From Nocardioides salarius (GTDB lineage Bacteria > Actinomycetota > Actinomycetes > Propionibacteriales > Nocardioidaceae): a stretch of DNA of 64,000 nt. This document shows positions 10,752-19,764 of this stretch, piece after piece (position 1 is the stretch's first letter; every line of letters begins with the position of its first letter). The stretch lies in the NCBI RefSeq assembly GCF_016907435.1, contig NZ_JAFBBZ010000001.1, positions 1,302,001-1,366,000 of the forward strand, in the 5' to 3' direction. The notes below the pieces were generated by a model. The model worked only from the letters and a program-made list of their open reading frames with translations. It did not search any database and was not told the DNA's origin. The position numbers and the translations under genes were made by a program.

Positions 10752-13421
10752 TCAGGAGCCGTCCAGCACCACCGTGCCGCGCGCCCGGCGGCCCCGGGAG
10801 GGCACCACCGTGACCCGCAGCCGGTCGGCCCGGCCCGCGCGCACCAGCCGCGCCCCCCGCTTCGTCAGCCGTACGTCGCTCGCGCGGGCCCGGTCGGGGT
10901 CGAGGCGGACGCGGCCCCGCGCCACCCGGCCCTTCGTGCCACGCGCGGTGACCGTGACCTTCGCCGAGCCCGGCAGCGAGCTGAGCACCCGCAGCTCGAG
11001 GCTGCGCCCCGTGCGGGTCGCGGCGCGCGGCAGCGCCAGGGTGGCCGAGCCGGGCAGCACCGTGATCGTGGCGCTCGCGGAGTTGTTGGTGAAGTCGACG
11101 TCGGTCGAGGTCGAGGTGACGGTGGCGGTGTTGACGAGCTCGGCCGGGTCGTCGGTGCCGGGGGTCTCGACCTCGGTGCGGTCGTGCAGGCAGACCAGGT
11201 CGAGCAGCGCCTCCTGCGGCGTGCCGGTGGGGTTGAGCAGCCGGAAGGCGCGGGTCTTGAGCCGCGGGTCGTGGCCCAGGCCCACGAGGTCGTCGGGCAG
11301 GTCGAAGGTGGCCACCACCCCCTTGGCGTCGTCGGGGCAGATCACCTGCTCCTCGACCACCGTCCCGGCCGGCACCACGACGCGGCGCTCGACGTGGGTG
11401 GTGCGCAGCTGGTGGGTGTGGCCCTGCACGGCGGTCGTGGCGGTGCGCAGGCAGCGCACCGACGCGGTCAGCGTGGTCGCCTCCTGCACCAGCACGTCGA
11501 GGCGCCAGCCCGTCGCGGTGGGCTCGGAGGCCACCAGCCGGGCCGCGCCGCCCGAGAGGTCGTGACCGGGGGCCACGGGCATCGTCGCCTCGGGGCAGGT
11601 CAGGCTGGTGCTGTGCCGTCCCGGCGCCAGGGCCCGGGTCTCGGTGACCAGCGCGGTGTCGGCGACCAGGTCGTGGGCGTGGCCGTCGCCGTGCCCGGTC
11701 TGCCGGTCGGCGGGCTCGGTGCTGCCGGGCAGGCAGACCCCGAAGGCCTTGGCCTGGGCGCGGCCGGCGGCGTCGTTGCGCAGCACGGCCTTCCAGGTCT
11801 CCACCCCGGTGCTCTGCGCCGACAGCACGTGCACGTCGGCGAGCGTGCCGGTGCCCTGGTCGACGTGGTCGACGCGGACCGCGCCGTCGGAGACGGTGCC
11901 GCCGGGGCAGCTCAGCGTCACCGAGCGGGTCTGCCCGGCCTCGAGGTCGACGTGCACCTCGGTCTTGGTGGGCGTGAGGTGGTGGTGGGCCTGCGGGTGC
12001 GGGGTGCGGCCGGCCCCGGCGACGGGGGCGACGAGCACGTCGAGCCGCACGCTGTGCACGGCGCCGGCCGCGAGGTCGCCGACCTGGCAGGTCACCACGT
12101 CCGCGACCGCCGAGCACCCGGGGCTGGCGGACTCCAGGCCCACCCCCGCCGGCAGCTGGTCGCGGACCACGACCCCGGTCGCGGTCGCGCTGCCGAGGTT
12201 GCGGGCGGTGAGCGTGTACGTCGCCCGCTCGCCGCCGTGCACCGACGTCGCCGACGCGCTCTTGGTCACCGTCACGTCCGTGGTCCCGCCGCTCGGCGGC
12301 GTGGTCGGCGGGGCCGTGGTCGGCGGGGTGCTGGTCGGGGGCGCGCTCGTCGGCGGGGTGCTCGTCGGCGGGGTGCTGGTCGGGGGCGTGCTCGTCGGGG
12401 GCGTGCTCGTGGGCGGGGCGCTGGTGGGCGGGGCGCTGGTCGGCGGGGTCAGCGGCGGCAGGCACAGCGAGGAGGAGAAGAGCCGCTGGTGGGTCTCGTA
12501 GCCCGAGCTGAACCGGGCGGCCAGGACCTGGCCGATGGTGTGGCCCGCGCGCTCGACGACGACGTGGGCTCTGGGGGCCAGGATGCTGCCGCCCCAGGCG
12601 CTGCCGACGTCGATGGTCACCGACGTGGCCCCGGCGAGGCTCCAGAGCACCCCGGGACGGGTGGCCATCGTCGAGTCGTTCGCCTGCTGCCAGCCACCGC
12701 CCTCGCGCACCCAGACCTGGCCCTTCACGCGGACCTCGGCCCCGTCGACGACGACCAGCAGCGTCGAGCCGGCCGGCACGTCGTACCCGATGTTGCGCCC
12801 GGAGGCGAGCTGCGCCGCGGTGGGGCGCACGACGTTGAGGACGGGGTCGGTGCCGCGCAGCACGAGGCTGGGCTGGGCGCTGATCTCGGTGTTCTCGAGG
12901 ACCGTGCCGGTGCTCGGCGTCGCGGCGATCCGCGCGGCCAGGGCACGCAGTCCGGTGAAGGCGGTGGTGATGTCGAGCGGGTTCGCGTCGAGGTAGGAGC
13001 CGCCGCCGTTGAAGTTGACGCCGCTGCGCGGCACCACCCACGCGCTGCCGCGCTGCAGGTTGAACCACTGCCCGTGCGAGCCGCCCACGACCAGCGTGGG
13101 CGCCGACGCGGCCGAGGTGAGCCGGGTGCCGACGGTCATCCCGTTGGCGCCCAGGTCGCCGCCGTAGGCGATCGCGCCCTCCGACTCCGAGCCGCGCACG
13201 CCGTGCGTCTCGACGAACTCGGTGTACGGCGTCGCGTCGCCCAGCGGGTGGGTCAGGGTCTCGCAGCCCTCCGCGGCGCCCGTGCCGGTGCCGGCCGCGG
13301 AGCCCGACAGGCCCGGCACGACCAGCACCCCCGCGACGGCCACGGCAGCGGCGGCCAGGCACGCACCGGCCGTCCTGGTGCTGCGGCGTACGCGCTGGTG
13401 GTGCTGCTGCTGGTGCTGCAT
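10752..13421 (-). CDS. Large secreted surface protein with choice-of-anchor A and DUF11-like domains
   Basis: 889 residues from ATG 13421, which has a GGAGGGG site about 11 bases upstream. A signal peptide covers about residues 1-43. Residues about 50-300 look like a choice-of-anchor A domain (GGDLGANGMTVG; WFNLQRGSAW). Residues about 320-375 are a Thr/Pro/Ser linker of repeated PPTS units, a wall-spanning type of spacer. Next comes a DUF11/TIGR01451-type repeat (YTLTARNLGSATATGVVV) and long beta-rich C-terminal regions with paired cysteines. No LPXTG sorting motif or C-terminal membrane helix is seen, so the anchoring mode is unclear. It is probably an exported wall-associated structural or adhesion protein; the precise role is unknown. 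Confidence 0.78.
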   Translation of the reverse strand: MQHQQQHHQRVRRSTRTAGACLAAAAVAVAGVLVVPGLSGSAAGTGTGAAEGCETLTHPLGDATPYTEFVETHGVRGSESEGAIAYGGDLGANGMTVGTRLTSAASAPTLVVGGSHGQWFNLQRGSAWVVPRSGVNFNGGGSYLDANPLDITTAFTGLRALAARIAATPSTGTVLENTEISAQPSLVLRGTDPVLNVVRPTAAQLASGRNIGYDVPAGSTLLVVVDGAEVRVKGQVWVREGGGWQQANDSTMATRPGVLWSLAGATSVTIDVGSAWGGSILAPRAHVVVERAGHTIGQVLAARFSSGYETHQRLFSSSLCLPPLTPPTSAPPTSAPPTSTPPTSTPPTSTPPTSTPPTSAPPTSTPPTTAPPTTPPSGGTTDVTVTKSASATSVHGGERATYTLTARNLGSATATGVVVRDQLPAGVGLESASPGCSAVADVVTCQVGDLAAGAVHSVRLDVLVAPVAGAGRTPHPQAHHHLTPTKTEVHVDLEAGQTRSVTLSCPGGTVSDGAVRVDHVDQGTGTLADVHVLSAQSTGVETWKAVLRNDAAGRAQAKAFGVCLPGSTEPADRQTGHGDGHAHDLVADTALVTETRALAPGRHSTSLTCPEATMPVAPGHDLSGGAARLVASEPTATGWRLDVLVQEATTLTASVRCLRTATTAVQGHTHQLRTTHVERRVVVPAGTVVEEQVICPDDAKGVVATFDLPDDLVGLGHDPRLKTRAFRLLNPTGTPQEALLDLVCLHDRTEVETPGTDDPAELVNTATVTSTSTDVDFTNNSASATITVLPGSATLALPRAATRTGRSLELRVLSSLPGSAKVTVTARGTKGRVARGRVRLDPDRARASDVRLTKRGARLVRAGRADRLRVTVVPSRGRRARGTVVLDGS
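12299..12448 (-). repeat. PPTS-coding minisatellite in the surface protein gene
   Basis: Tandem degenerate 12-base units coding for PPT(S/T) with S/A/T variants, about a dozen copies. The DNA is almost pure G and C on one strand. Such tracts commonly change copy number, so the length of the linker may differ between strains. Confidence 0.8.
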
Positions 13422-13602
13422 GGTCGGTCCCCGCCCCTCCGGGGCGCCGCGCGGCACCCCGGGCCGACGCTAGGGGGCGGTCGGGGGCGCTGGGACGGCT
13501 GTGGAGGAGTCGTTACCGCTGCGTCGACGAACCGGGCACCGCCCGAGGACCTGGGTCCCCCGGCGGCGCCCGGTGCGACGTACGGATCGCAGGCCCGGGG
13601 GC

Positions 13603-15234
13603 TCAGACCCCGCGGTCGCGGTCGGCCCAGTAGGGCGCCCGCAGCTCGCGCTTGAGGATCTTGCCGGTGGGGTTGCGCGGCAGCATCTCGAGCACGTCGA
13701 CGCTCTTGGGGCACTTGAAGTGCGCCAGGTGGTCGCGGCAGTAGTCGATGATCTCCTGCTCGGTGGCCGAGGCGCCCTCCTTGAGCGCGACGACGGCCTT
13801 GACCGACTCGCCCCAGGTGTCGTCGGGGATGCCGATGACCGCGACCTCCATCACCGCCGGGTGCTCGGCCAGGACCCGCTCGACCTCGGGGCTGTAGATG
13901 TTCTCGCCGCCGCTGATGATCATGTCCTTGAGCCGGTCCTCGACGAAGACGTAGCCCTCGGCGTCGACCTTGCCCATGTCGCCGGTGCGGAACCAGCCGT
14001 CGTCGGTGATCACCTCGGCGGTGGCCTCGGGGCGGTTGAGGTAGCCCTTGAAGAGCTGGGGGGTGCGCAGCCAGATCTCGCCGTGCTCACCGGTGGGCAG
14101 GTCCTCGAGGGTGGCCGGGTCGACGATGCGCACCTCGACCTCGGGCACCGCGCGCCCGGCCGAGACCAGCCGCTCGGGGTGGCCGTCGGCGATCGCGGTG
14201 CGGTGCTCCTCGGGCATCAGGTGGGTGGCCACGCCCGAGACCTCGGTCAGGCCGTAGACCTGCATGAAGTCGGTGTCGGGCCAGGCCTCCATCGCCGCGC
14301 GCAGCAGCGGCGGCGGCATCGGCGCGGCGCCGTAGGTGTAGGTCTTCAGCGCCCCGAAGAGCTTGATCGCGTCGGGGCCCGACTGCAGCACCTGCGCCAG
14401 CACCGCCGGCACCAGGAAGGTGCGGTTGGCGCCGGCGAGGATCGCCCCGGCCAGCGAGGCGCCGTCGGGGTCGCGGGTCATGATGCTGGGGATGCCGTCG
14501 TGCAGGCCGAAGAGCACGTACGACGACCCGCCGACGTGGAAGAGCGGCATCGCGACCATCGACTTGTCGCCGGGCTCGAAGCCCCAGCCGTCGTGGGAGT
14601 TGATGGTGTGGGCGATCATGTTGGCGTGGGTCAGCATCACGCCCTTGGGGTGCCCGGTGGTGCCTGAGGAGTACATGACCAGGCAGGTGTCGTCGGGCTC
14701 GACGTCGCTGGAGCGACCGGTCGGGGTGGCCGCGGCCAACCGGGTCTCGTAGTCGTCGGGGCCGCTCTCGCCGCCGCCCTCGGGGGTGACCTCGATGACG
14801 TGTTCGACGTGGGTGAGCCGGTCGCGGATCTGCTCGACCTGGCCCTTGAGCTCGGAGCCGACCAGCAGCACCGTGGCCCCGGAGTCGTTGACGGCGTAGT
14901 CGATCTCCTCGCCGGCGAGGCGGAAGTTGATGATCGCGTTGGCGGCTCCCAGCGCCCCCGCGGCCAGGCTCAGCTCGACGCAGGCCGGGTGGTTCTTGTC
15001 GAGGAAGGCCACCACGTCGCCCCGGCCGACCCCGAGCTCGGCCAGCATGCCGGTGCAGCGGCGTACCCGCTCGTCCCACTGGGCCCAGGTCCACGACCGG
15101 CCCAGGTAGGTCATCGCCTCCTCGTCGGGCTTGGTGGCCGCCCAGTGGGCCAGGCGGTCGTCGACGAAGCGCGGCGTCGGGCCGGGCGCGGGGCCCGGCG
15201 TCGTGGGGGTGGTGTCGGTCGGGGTGGCAGTCAT
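13603..15234 (-). CDS. Acyl-CoA synthetase (AMP-forming, FadD-like)
   Basis: Activates a carboxylic acid to its CoA thioester through an acyl-adenylate. About 543 residues from ATG 15234. The ANL-superfamily motifs are clear: YSSGTTGHPKG (P-loop), MQVYGLTEVSG, WFRTGDMG, and the C-terminal RNPTGKILKREL with the catalytic lysine. It belongs to the class-I AMP-ligase group with medium/long-chain fatty acyl or cyclohexanecarboxylate-type members; the exact acid cannot be told. The N-terminus has a Thr/Pro-rich leader (residues 1-22). No good ribosome binding site precedes ATG 15234, so the start is less secure. Confidence 0.88.
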   Translation of the reverse strand: MTATPTDTTPTTPGPAPGPTPRFVDDRLAHWAATKPDEEAMTYLGRSWTWAQWDERVRRCTGMLAELGVGRGDVVAFLDKNHPACVELSLAAGALGAANAIINFRLAGEEIDYAVNDSGATVLLVGSELKGQVEQIRDRLTHVEHVIEVTPEGGGESGPDDYETRLAAATPTGRSSDVEPDDTCLVMYSSGTTGHPKGVMLTHANMIAHTINSHDGWGFEPGDKSMVAMPLFHVGGSSYVLFGLHDGIPSIMTRDPDGASLAGAILAGANRTFLVPAVLAQVLQSGPDAIKLFGALKTYTYGAAPMPPPLLRAAMEAWPDTDFMQVYGLTEVSGVATHLMPEEHRTAIADGHPERLVSAGRAVPEVEVRIVDPATLEDLPTGEHGEIWLRTPQLFKGYLNRPEATAEVITDDGWFRTGDMGKVDAEGYVFVEDRLKDMIISGGENIYSPEVERVLAEHPAVMEVAVIGIPDDTWGESVKAVVALKEGASATEQEIIDYCRDHLAHFKCPKSVDVLEMLPRNPTGKILKRELRAPYWADRDRGV

Positions 15235-15295
15235 GGGCAGAGTGTGACCGAGGGCACAGCCACTCTCAACAGGGCGTCTCAAGAGGTGTGCTCAC

Positions 15296-15343
15296 CCCGA
15301 CTCCGTGCCCGACTTCGTGCCCGACTTCCTGCCCCACTTCTTG
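15296..15343. repeat. Four tandem 12-bp units between the acyl-CoA synthetase and HtrA genes
   Basis: Four back-to-back 12-base units of the form CCCGACTTCGTG with one to four changes each. They lie in the 165-bp divergent space, 61 bp upstream of the acyl-CoA synthetase start and 56 bp upstream of the protease start. One of several 12-bp minisatellites in the window. It could affect either promoter, but no known binding site is recognised. Confidence 0.75.
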
Positions 15344-15399
15344 CCCGGCGTCCAGCGGGGTCTCAGGTGGCTCACAGTGTCGGTGGGCACCATGGGGAC

Positions 15400-16764
15400 A
15401 TGACTTCGACGCCCCGAGACCCCCGCGACGAGCAGCCGGGCCCCGAGACGGGCCCCGAGACGAGCCCGTACGACGAGACCCGGTCCTACGACCTGGGCCC
15501 GCAGCCGGCCTGGACGCCGGGCGACGAGACCGCCGCCCAGGCGCCGGTGCCGCCGGCCCCGGCAGCCCCGGCAGCCCCGGCAGCCCCGGCGGCACCGCCC
15601 GCGCGCGGTCGCAAGGGCTTCGCGGCGGCCGTGGTGGCCGCCTCGCTGGTGGTCGGCGGCGCGGCGGGCGTCGGCGGCGCCGCGGCGTGGAGCGCCCTCG
15701 ACGACGACCCCGCCTCGTCGAGCAGCAGCCCCGCGGTGACCACCTCGCAGGTCGTCGACACCCCCGAGGGCGACCTCGAGCCCGGCTCGGTGCAGGACGT
15801 GGCGGCCACGGTGCTGCCCTCGGTGGTGCGCATCGACGTGCGCGGCGGCCAGTCGAGCGGCTCGGGCTCGGGCATCGTGCTCTCCTCCGACGGCCAGATC
15901 CTCACCAACGAGCACGTGATCGCGGCGGCCGGCGACGGCGCCGAGATCAGCGTCTCCTTCGACGACGGCTCGCGGGCCAGCGCCACGGTGCTGGGCTCCG
16001 ACCCGCTCACCGACACCGCGGTCATCGAGGCCGAGGGCGTCGAGGGGCTGACCCCGGCCACGATCGGCAAGTCCGGGGACCTCCAGGTCGGGCAGTCGGT
16101 CGTCGCGATCGGCTCGCCCTTCGGTCTCGACGCCACCGTCACCAGCGGCATCGTCAGCGCGCTCGACCGCCCGGTCGGCGTGGCCGCCGACGAGCAGGGC
16201 AACGCCACGGTCTACCCCGCGATCCAGACCGACGCCGCGATCAACCCCGGCAACAGCGGCGGGCCGCTGGTCGACACCTTCGGCAACGTGGTGGGCATCA
16301 ACTCCTCGATCCGCACCGCCGGCTCGTCCTCGCCGTTCGGCGAGTCCGCCAGCGGCGGGTCGATCGGCCTGGGCTTCGCGATCCCGATCGACGAGGTGCT
16401 GCCGATCGTGGAGCAGATGGCCGCCGGCGAGGAGCCCACCCACGCCCGGCTCGGCATCTCGGTGACCGACGTCGAGGTCGGCACCCAGGACGGCTCCGCG
16501 GTGGTGCCGGAGGACCCCTCCGGCGCGGCGGTGATCGACGGCGCGCTGGTGCGTGAGGTCGGCGACGGCTCCACCGCCGGCCAGGCCGGCCTGGAGGAGG
16601 GCGACGTGATCATCCGCGTCGACGACACCATGATCACCAGCTCCGACTCCCTGGTCGCCACGATCCGCTCCTACCGCCCCGGCGACACCGTCACGGTGAC
16701 CTACCTGCGCGACGGCGAGGAGCGGAGCGTCGACCTCGAGCTCGACACCGACGCCACGCCCTGA
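15400..16764 (+). CDS. Membrane-anchored HtrA/DegP-type serine protease with PDZ domain
   Basis: S1C protease for quality control or regulated proteolysis at the cell surface. 454 residues. A cytoplasmic Pro/Ala-rich N-terminus (1-70) contains a 9-base DNA repeat giving APA/PAA units. One transmembrane helix (about 73-98) follows, then the trypsin-like domain with His172 (LTNEHV), Asp205 (LTDTAV) and Ser286 (PGNSGGP). A PDZ domain from about 345 to the end (AGLEEGDVIIRVDD) closes the protein. The layout matches the MarP/PepD/HtrA-like proteases of actinobacteria. It ends in a strong bidirectional terminator. Confidence 0.92.
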   Translation: MTSTPRDPRDEQPGPETGPETSPYDETRSYDLGPQPAWTPGDETAAQAPVPPAPAAPAAPAAPAAPPARGRKGFAAAVVAASLVVGGAAGVGGAAAWSALDDDPASSSSSPAVTTSQVVDTPEGDLEPGSVQDVAATVLPSVVRIDVRGGQSSGSGSGIVLSSDGQILTNEHVIAAAGDGAEISVSFDDGSRASATVLGSDPLTDTAVIEAEGVEGLTPATIGKSGDLQVGQSVVAIGSPFGLDATVTSGIVSALDRPVGVAADEQGNATVYPAIQTDAAINPGNSGGPLVDTFGNVVGINSSIRTAGSSSPFGESASGGSIGLGFAIPIDEVLPIVEQMAAGEEPTHARLGISVTDVEVGTQDGSAVVPEDPSGAAVIDGALVREVGDGSTAGQAGLEEGDVIIRVDDTMITSSDSLVATIRSYRPGDTVTVTYLRDGEERSVDLELDTDATP

Positions 16765-16784
16765 CCCGGCCCAGATCTCGCGTC

Positions 16785-16825
16785 GACCCGGCCCGTACTT
16801 CCCGAGGGGAGGTACGGGCCGGGTC
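16785..16825. terminator. Bidirectional hairpin between the HtrA and GNAT genes
   Basis: A 19-bp stem (16785-16803 with 16807-16825), broken only by one G-T wobble, with a 3-base loop. It lies between two convergent genes and touches the GNAT stop codon. It should stop transcription from both sides. Confidence 0.85.
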
Positions 16826-17861
16826 ACGCGCGCCGCTCGAACCCGCCGTACCGCTCGATCGGCCGGTAGCCCAGCAGGTCGTTGACCGCGACCATGTGGT
16901 CGTTGGTCTCCGCGTTCCAGGTGCGCACCATCCGCAGGTCGCCCACGTGCTCGTGCAGCAGCAGGTGGGCGGCGGCCTTGAGCGCCAGCCCGAGCCGGTG
17001 CCCGCGGTGCGCCGGGTCGACGACGGTGCCCCACTGGTAGGCCAGGCCCGGCTCGTGGCCGGTGGTGACGATCTCGGTGTAGCCGACCACCCGACCGTCC
17101 GGGTCGAGCGCGACCGCGGCGTGGCGGGTGCGGTCCTGGCGGGCCAGCAGCTCCTCCTCCTCGCGCACCAGCGCGGGGTCGGCGACCTCCGCCTCCAGGC
17201 TCAGCGAGCCCATCGGCGCCTCGGTGCTCAGGCTCGCGGTGACCGTGGCCCAGCCCGCGAGCAGGTCGTCGGGCACCCGGCCCACGAAGGACCGCACCTC
17301 GTACGCCGCGTGGTGCGGCGCCGCGCGGGCCGCCAGGGCCCGCAGGTGGCCGGGGTCGGGCGGCGGGTCGAGCACCCGCAGCACCTCGACGAGGCCCAGG
17401 GTGAAGCCGTGGCCGCGCAGCAGCCCGGGCCCCGGCTCCCCCGCCCCGTCGGCCGGCGCCGTCATCGGCCAGCTGGCCTCGGCGATCCACAGCCGGCGAC
17501 CGCGGGCCAGGGCCTGCTCGGTGAGGTGGCCCAGCATCCGGGTGCCGTGCCCGTGGCGGCGGTGCGCCGCCAGCACGTCGACCGAGACCTGGGCCTGGTC
17601 GAGGTTGTCGAGCAGCGGGGTGAGCAGGTGGCCGGTGGCCACCGGCTCGCCGTCGACGCGGCCCAGGAAGACCCCGGCCCAGGAGCGCCGCCCGGGCCGC
17701 TGCAGCTGGGCGCGCATCTCCTCGCGGGTCCAGGCGGTGACCGCCGCCGGCTCGCGACCATGGCGCTGGGAGGCCAGGTAGACCGCGTGCCAGGTGTCGA
17801 AGGCCTCGTCGTCGAACGGGTCCAGGGCCTCGATGCGCAGCCCACCGCGGTCCGTGCTCAT
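16824..17861 (-). CDS. Tandem GNAT-family N-acetyltransferase
   Basis: 345 residues with two acetyltransferase (GNAT) folds. The first is at about residues 5-160 (VSVDVLAAHRRHGHGTRML is its acetyl-CoA loop region). The second is at about 180-340 (TVVDPAHRGHRLGLALK; then ETNDHMVAVNDLLGYRP). Double-GNAT proteins include mycothiol synthase MshD and antibiotic acetyltransferases, but this one is not clearly either. Its ATG at 17861 overlaps the ABC-F stop in ATGA, so the two are translationally coupled. Confidence 0.85.
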   Translation of the reverse strand: MSTDRGGLRIEALDPFDDEAFDTWHAVYLASQRHGREPAAVTAWTREEMRAQLQRPGRRSWAGVFLGRVDGEPVATGHLLTPLLDNLDQAQVSVDVLAAHRRHGHGTRMLGHLTEQALARGRRLWIAEASWPMTAPADGAGEPGPGLLRGHGFTLGLVEVLRVLDPPPDPGHLRALAARAAPHHAAYEVRSFVGRVPDDLLAGWATVTASLSTEAPMGSLSLEAEVADPALVREEEELLARQDRTRHAAVALDPDGRVVGYTEIVTTGHEPGLAYQWGTVVDPAHRGHRLGLALKAAAHLLLHEHVGDLRMVRTWNAETNDHMVAVNDLLGYRPIERYGGFERRA

Positions 17862-19561
17862 CGGGCGCGGACCACCCGGCCCTCGTCCCACACCGGGCCC
17901 GGCGCCTCGTAGACCTCGCCGTCGGCGCCGTAGACCAGGAACCGGTCGAAGCCGCGGGCGAACCAGCGGTCGTGGGTGACCGCGAGCACGGTGCCCTCGA
18001 AGGCCTCCAGTCCCTCCTCGAGCGCTTCGGCCGACTGCACGTCGAGGTTGTCGGTGGGCTCGTCGAGCAGCAGCAGCGTGGCGCCCGACAGCTCGAGCAG
18101 CAGGATCTGGAAGCGGGCCTGCTGCCCGCCCGAGAGCGAGTCGAAGGTCTGCTCGCCGGCGTGCGCCAGCTCGTAGCGGTCGAGGACCCGCGCGGCCTGC
18201 TCGCGGCCGAGGCCGCGGCGTCCGTCGGGGTGGCCGTCGCCGCGGTGCAGGATGTCGAGCAGGGGGCGCCCGACCAGCTCGGGGTGCTCGTGGGTCTGCA
18301 CGAACCATCCGGGGCGCACCCGGGCCCCGAGCTTGGCCTTGCCGGTGTGCGGCACCGGCTTCACGGGGACCTCCGAGACCGGGCGGTGCTCGACGTCGGG
18401 GTCGGTGCCGCCGGCGGCCAGCAGCCGCAGGAAGTGCGACTTGCCGGAGCCGTTCGAGCCGAGCACGGCCACCCGCTCGCCGTACCAGACCTCGAGGTCG
18501 AAGGGCTTCATCAGCCCGGTCAGCTCGAGCTGCTCGCAGACCACCGCGCGCTTGCCGGTGCGCCCGCCCTTGAGGCGCATCGCGACCTGCTGCTCGCGGG
18601 GCTGCTCGGTCGGCGGGCCGACCTCCTCGAACTTGCGCAGCCGGGTCTGGGCGGCGCGGTACTGGCTGGACATGCCGTCGTTGTACTCGGCCTTGATCTT
18701 CAGCCGCAGCACCAGCGCCTTGAGCTTGGCGTGCTCCTCGTCCCAGCGCTTGCGCAGCTCCTCGAAGCGGGCGAACCGGTCGGTGCGCGCCTGGTGGTAG
18801 GAGGCGAACCCGCCGGGGTGGGTCCACACGCTGTTGCCGACGCCGTGGCCGCTGCCCAGCTCGACGGTGACCACGCGGGTCGCGGTGTTGTCGAGCAGCT
18901 CGCGGTCGTGGCTGATCATCAGCACCGTCTTGTCGGACTCGCGGATGCGGCCCTCGAGCCAGATCTTGCCGGGCACGTCGAGGTAGTTGTCGGGCTCGTC
19001 GAGCAGCAGCACCTGGTCGGGGCCGCGCAGCAGGAACTCCAGCACCAGCCGCTTCTGCTCGCCGCCGCTCAACGTGCTCAGCTCGCGGTACTTGGCGCGG
19101 TCGAAGGACAGCCCGAGCGCCGCGGTGGCGCACACGTCCCAGGTGACCTCGACGTCGTAGCCGCCGGCGTCGGCGTACTCGGCCAGCGCCTCGGCGTAGC
19201 GCATCTGGGTGGCCTCGTCGTCGGTCTCCATCAGCGCGAGCTCGAGCCGTTCGACCTGCGCGGCGGCCTCGCGGACCCGCGGCGGGGCCACGCTGAGCAG
19301 CAGGTCGGCGACGGTGGCGCCCTCGCGCAGCCCGGCCTTGACGTCCTGGCGCATCACGCCCAGTCCTCCCGAGCGGGTCACCACCCCGGCGTGCGGGACC
19401 AGCTCGCCGGTGACGATGCGCAGCAGCGTCGTCTTGCCCGCGCCGTTGGCGCCGACCAGCGCGACCTTGGCGCCCTCACCGACCCGGAACGACACGTCGT
19501 CGAGCAGCACCCGACCGTCGGGGAGCTCGTACCTGACACCGGCGACATCCACATGACCCAC
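17858..19561 (-). CDS. ABC-F family ATPase (ribosome-associated type)
   Basis: Soluble twin-cassette ATPase of 567 residues with no membrane segments. The first cassette has GANGAGKTT (37-45), LSGGEQKRL (164-172) and LLLDEPDNYLD. The second has GSNGSGKS (368-375), LSGGQQARF and LLLDEPTDNLD. A charged linker (about 255-325) lies between them, as in ABC-F proteins. This family acts on the ribosome, in translation control or in ribosome protection from antibiotics, but a role cannot be fixed from sequence. It is coupled to the GNAT gene. A large repeat hairpin lies just upstream (19611-19756). Confidence 0.88.
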   Translation of the reverse strand: MGHVDVAGVRYELPDGRVLLDDVSFRVGEGAKVALVGANGAGKTTLLRIVTGELVPHAGVVTRSGGLGVMRQDVKAGLREGATVADLLLSVAPPRVREAAAQVERLELALMETDDEATQMRYAEALAEYADAGGYDVEVTWDVCATAALGLSFDRAKYRELSTLSGGEQKRLVLEFLLRGPDQVLLLDEPDNYLDVPGKIWLEGRIRESDKTVLMISHDRELLDNTATRVVTVELGSGHGVGNSVWTHPGGFASYHQARTDRFARFEELRKRWDEEHAKLKALVLRLKIKAEYNDGMSSQYRAAQTRLRKFEEVGPPTEQPREQQVAMRLKGGRTGKRAVVCEQLELTGLMKPFDLEVWYGERVAVLGSNGSGKSHFLRLLAAGGTDPDVEHRPVSEVPVKPVPHTGKAKLGARVRPGWFVQTHEHPELVGRPLLDILHRGDGHPDGRRGLGREQAARVLDRYELAHAGEQTFDSLSGGQQARFQILLLELSGATLLLLDEPTDNLDVQSAEALEEGLEAFEGTVLAVTHDRWFARGFDRFLVYGADGEVYEAPGPVWDEGRVVRAR

Positions 19562-19610
19562 GAGCGACCATTGTCCGGGTTCTGGGCGCTCAGGTCACGT
19601 CGTTAACCCT

Positions 19611-19756
19611 GGGTCGTGGTCCGGGTCGTGGTCCGGGTCGTGGTCCGGGTCGTGGTCCGGGTCGTGTGCCTGAGGACGCGCCAGGGCGCGGCGAGAGGCC
19701 ACGACCCAGGCCACGACCCAGGCCACGACTCAGGCCACGACTCAGGCCACGACTCA
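19611..19756. repeat. Inverted array of 12-bp tandem repeats (5 + 5 units)
   Basis: Left arm: five units of GGGTCGTGGTCC (19611-19670, the last one degenerate). Right arm: five units of GGCCACGACCCA or GGCCACGACTCA (19697-19756). The right arm is the near reverse complement of the left (about 10 of 12 positions per unit), so the 146-bp block can fold into one very long imperfect stem around a 26-base centre. It sits between two genes on the minus strand, ending 8 bp from the stop of the upstream gene, and may act as a terminator. Confidence 0.9.
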
Positions 19757-19764
19757 GGGGTGCG

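Noticed and set aside
19611-19756. CRISPR-like array
   Set aside because: The 12-bp units follow one another without spacers and no cas genes are near; it is a minisatellite.
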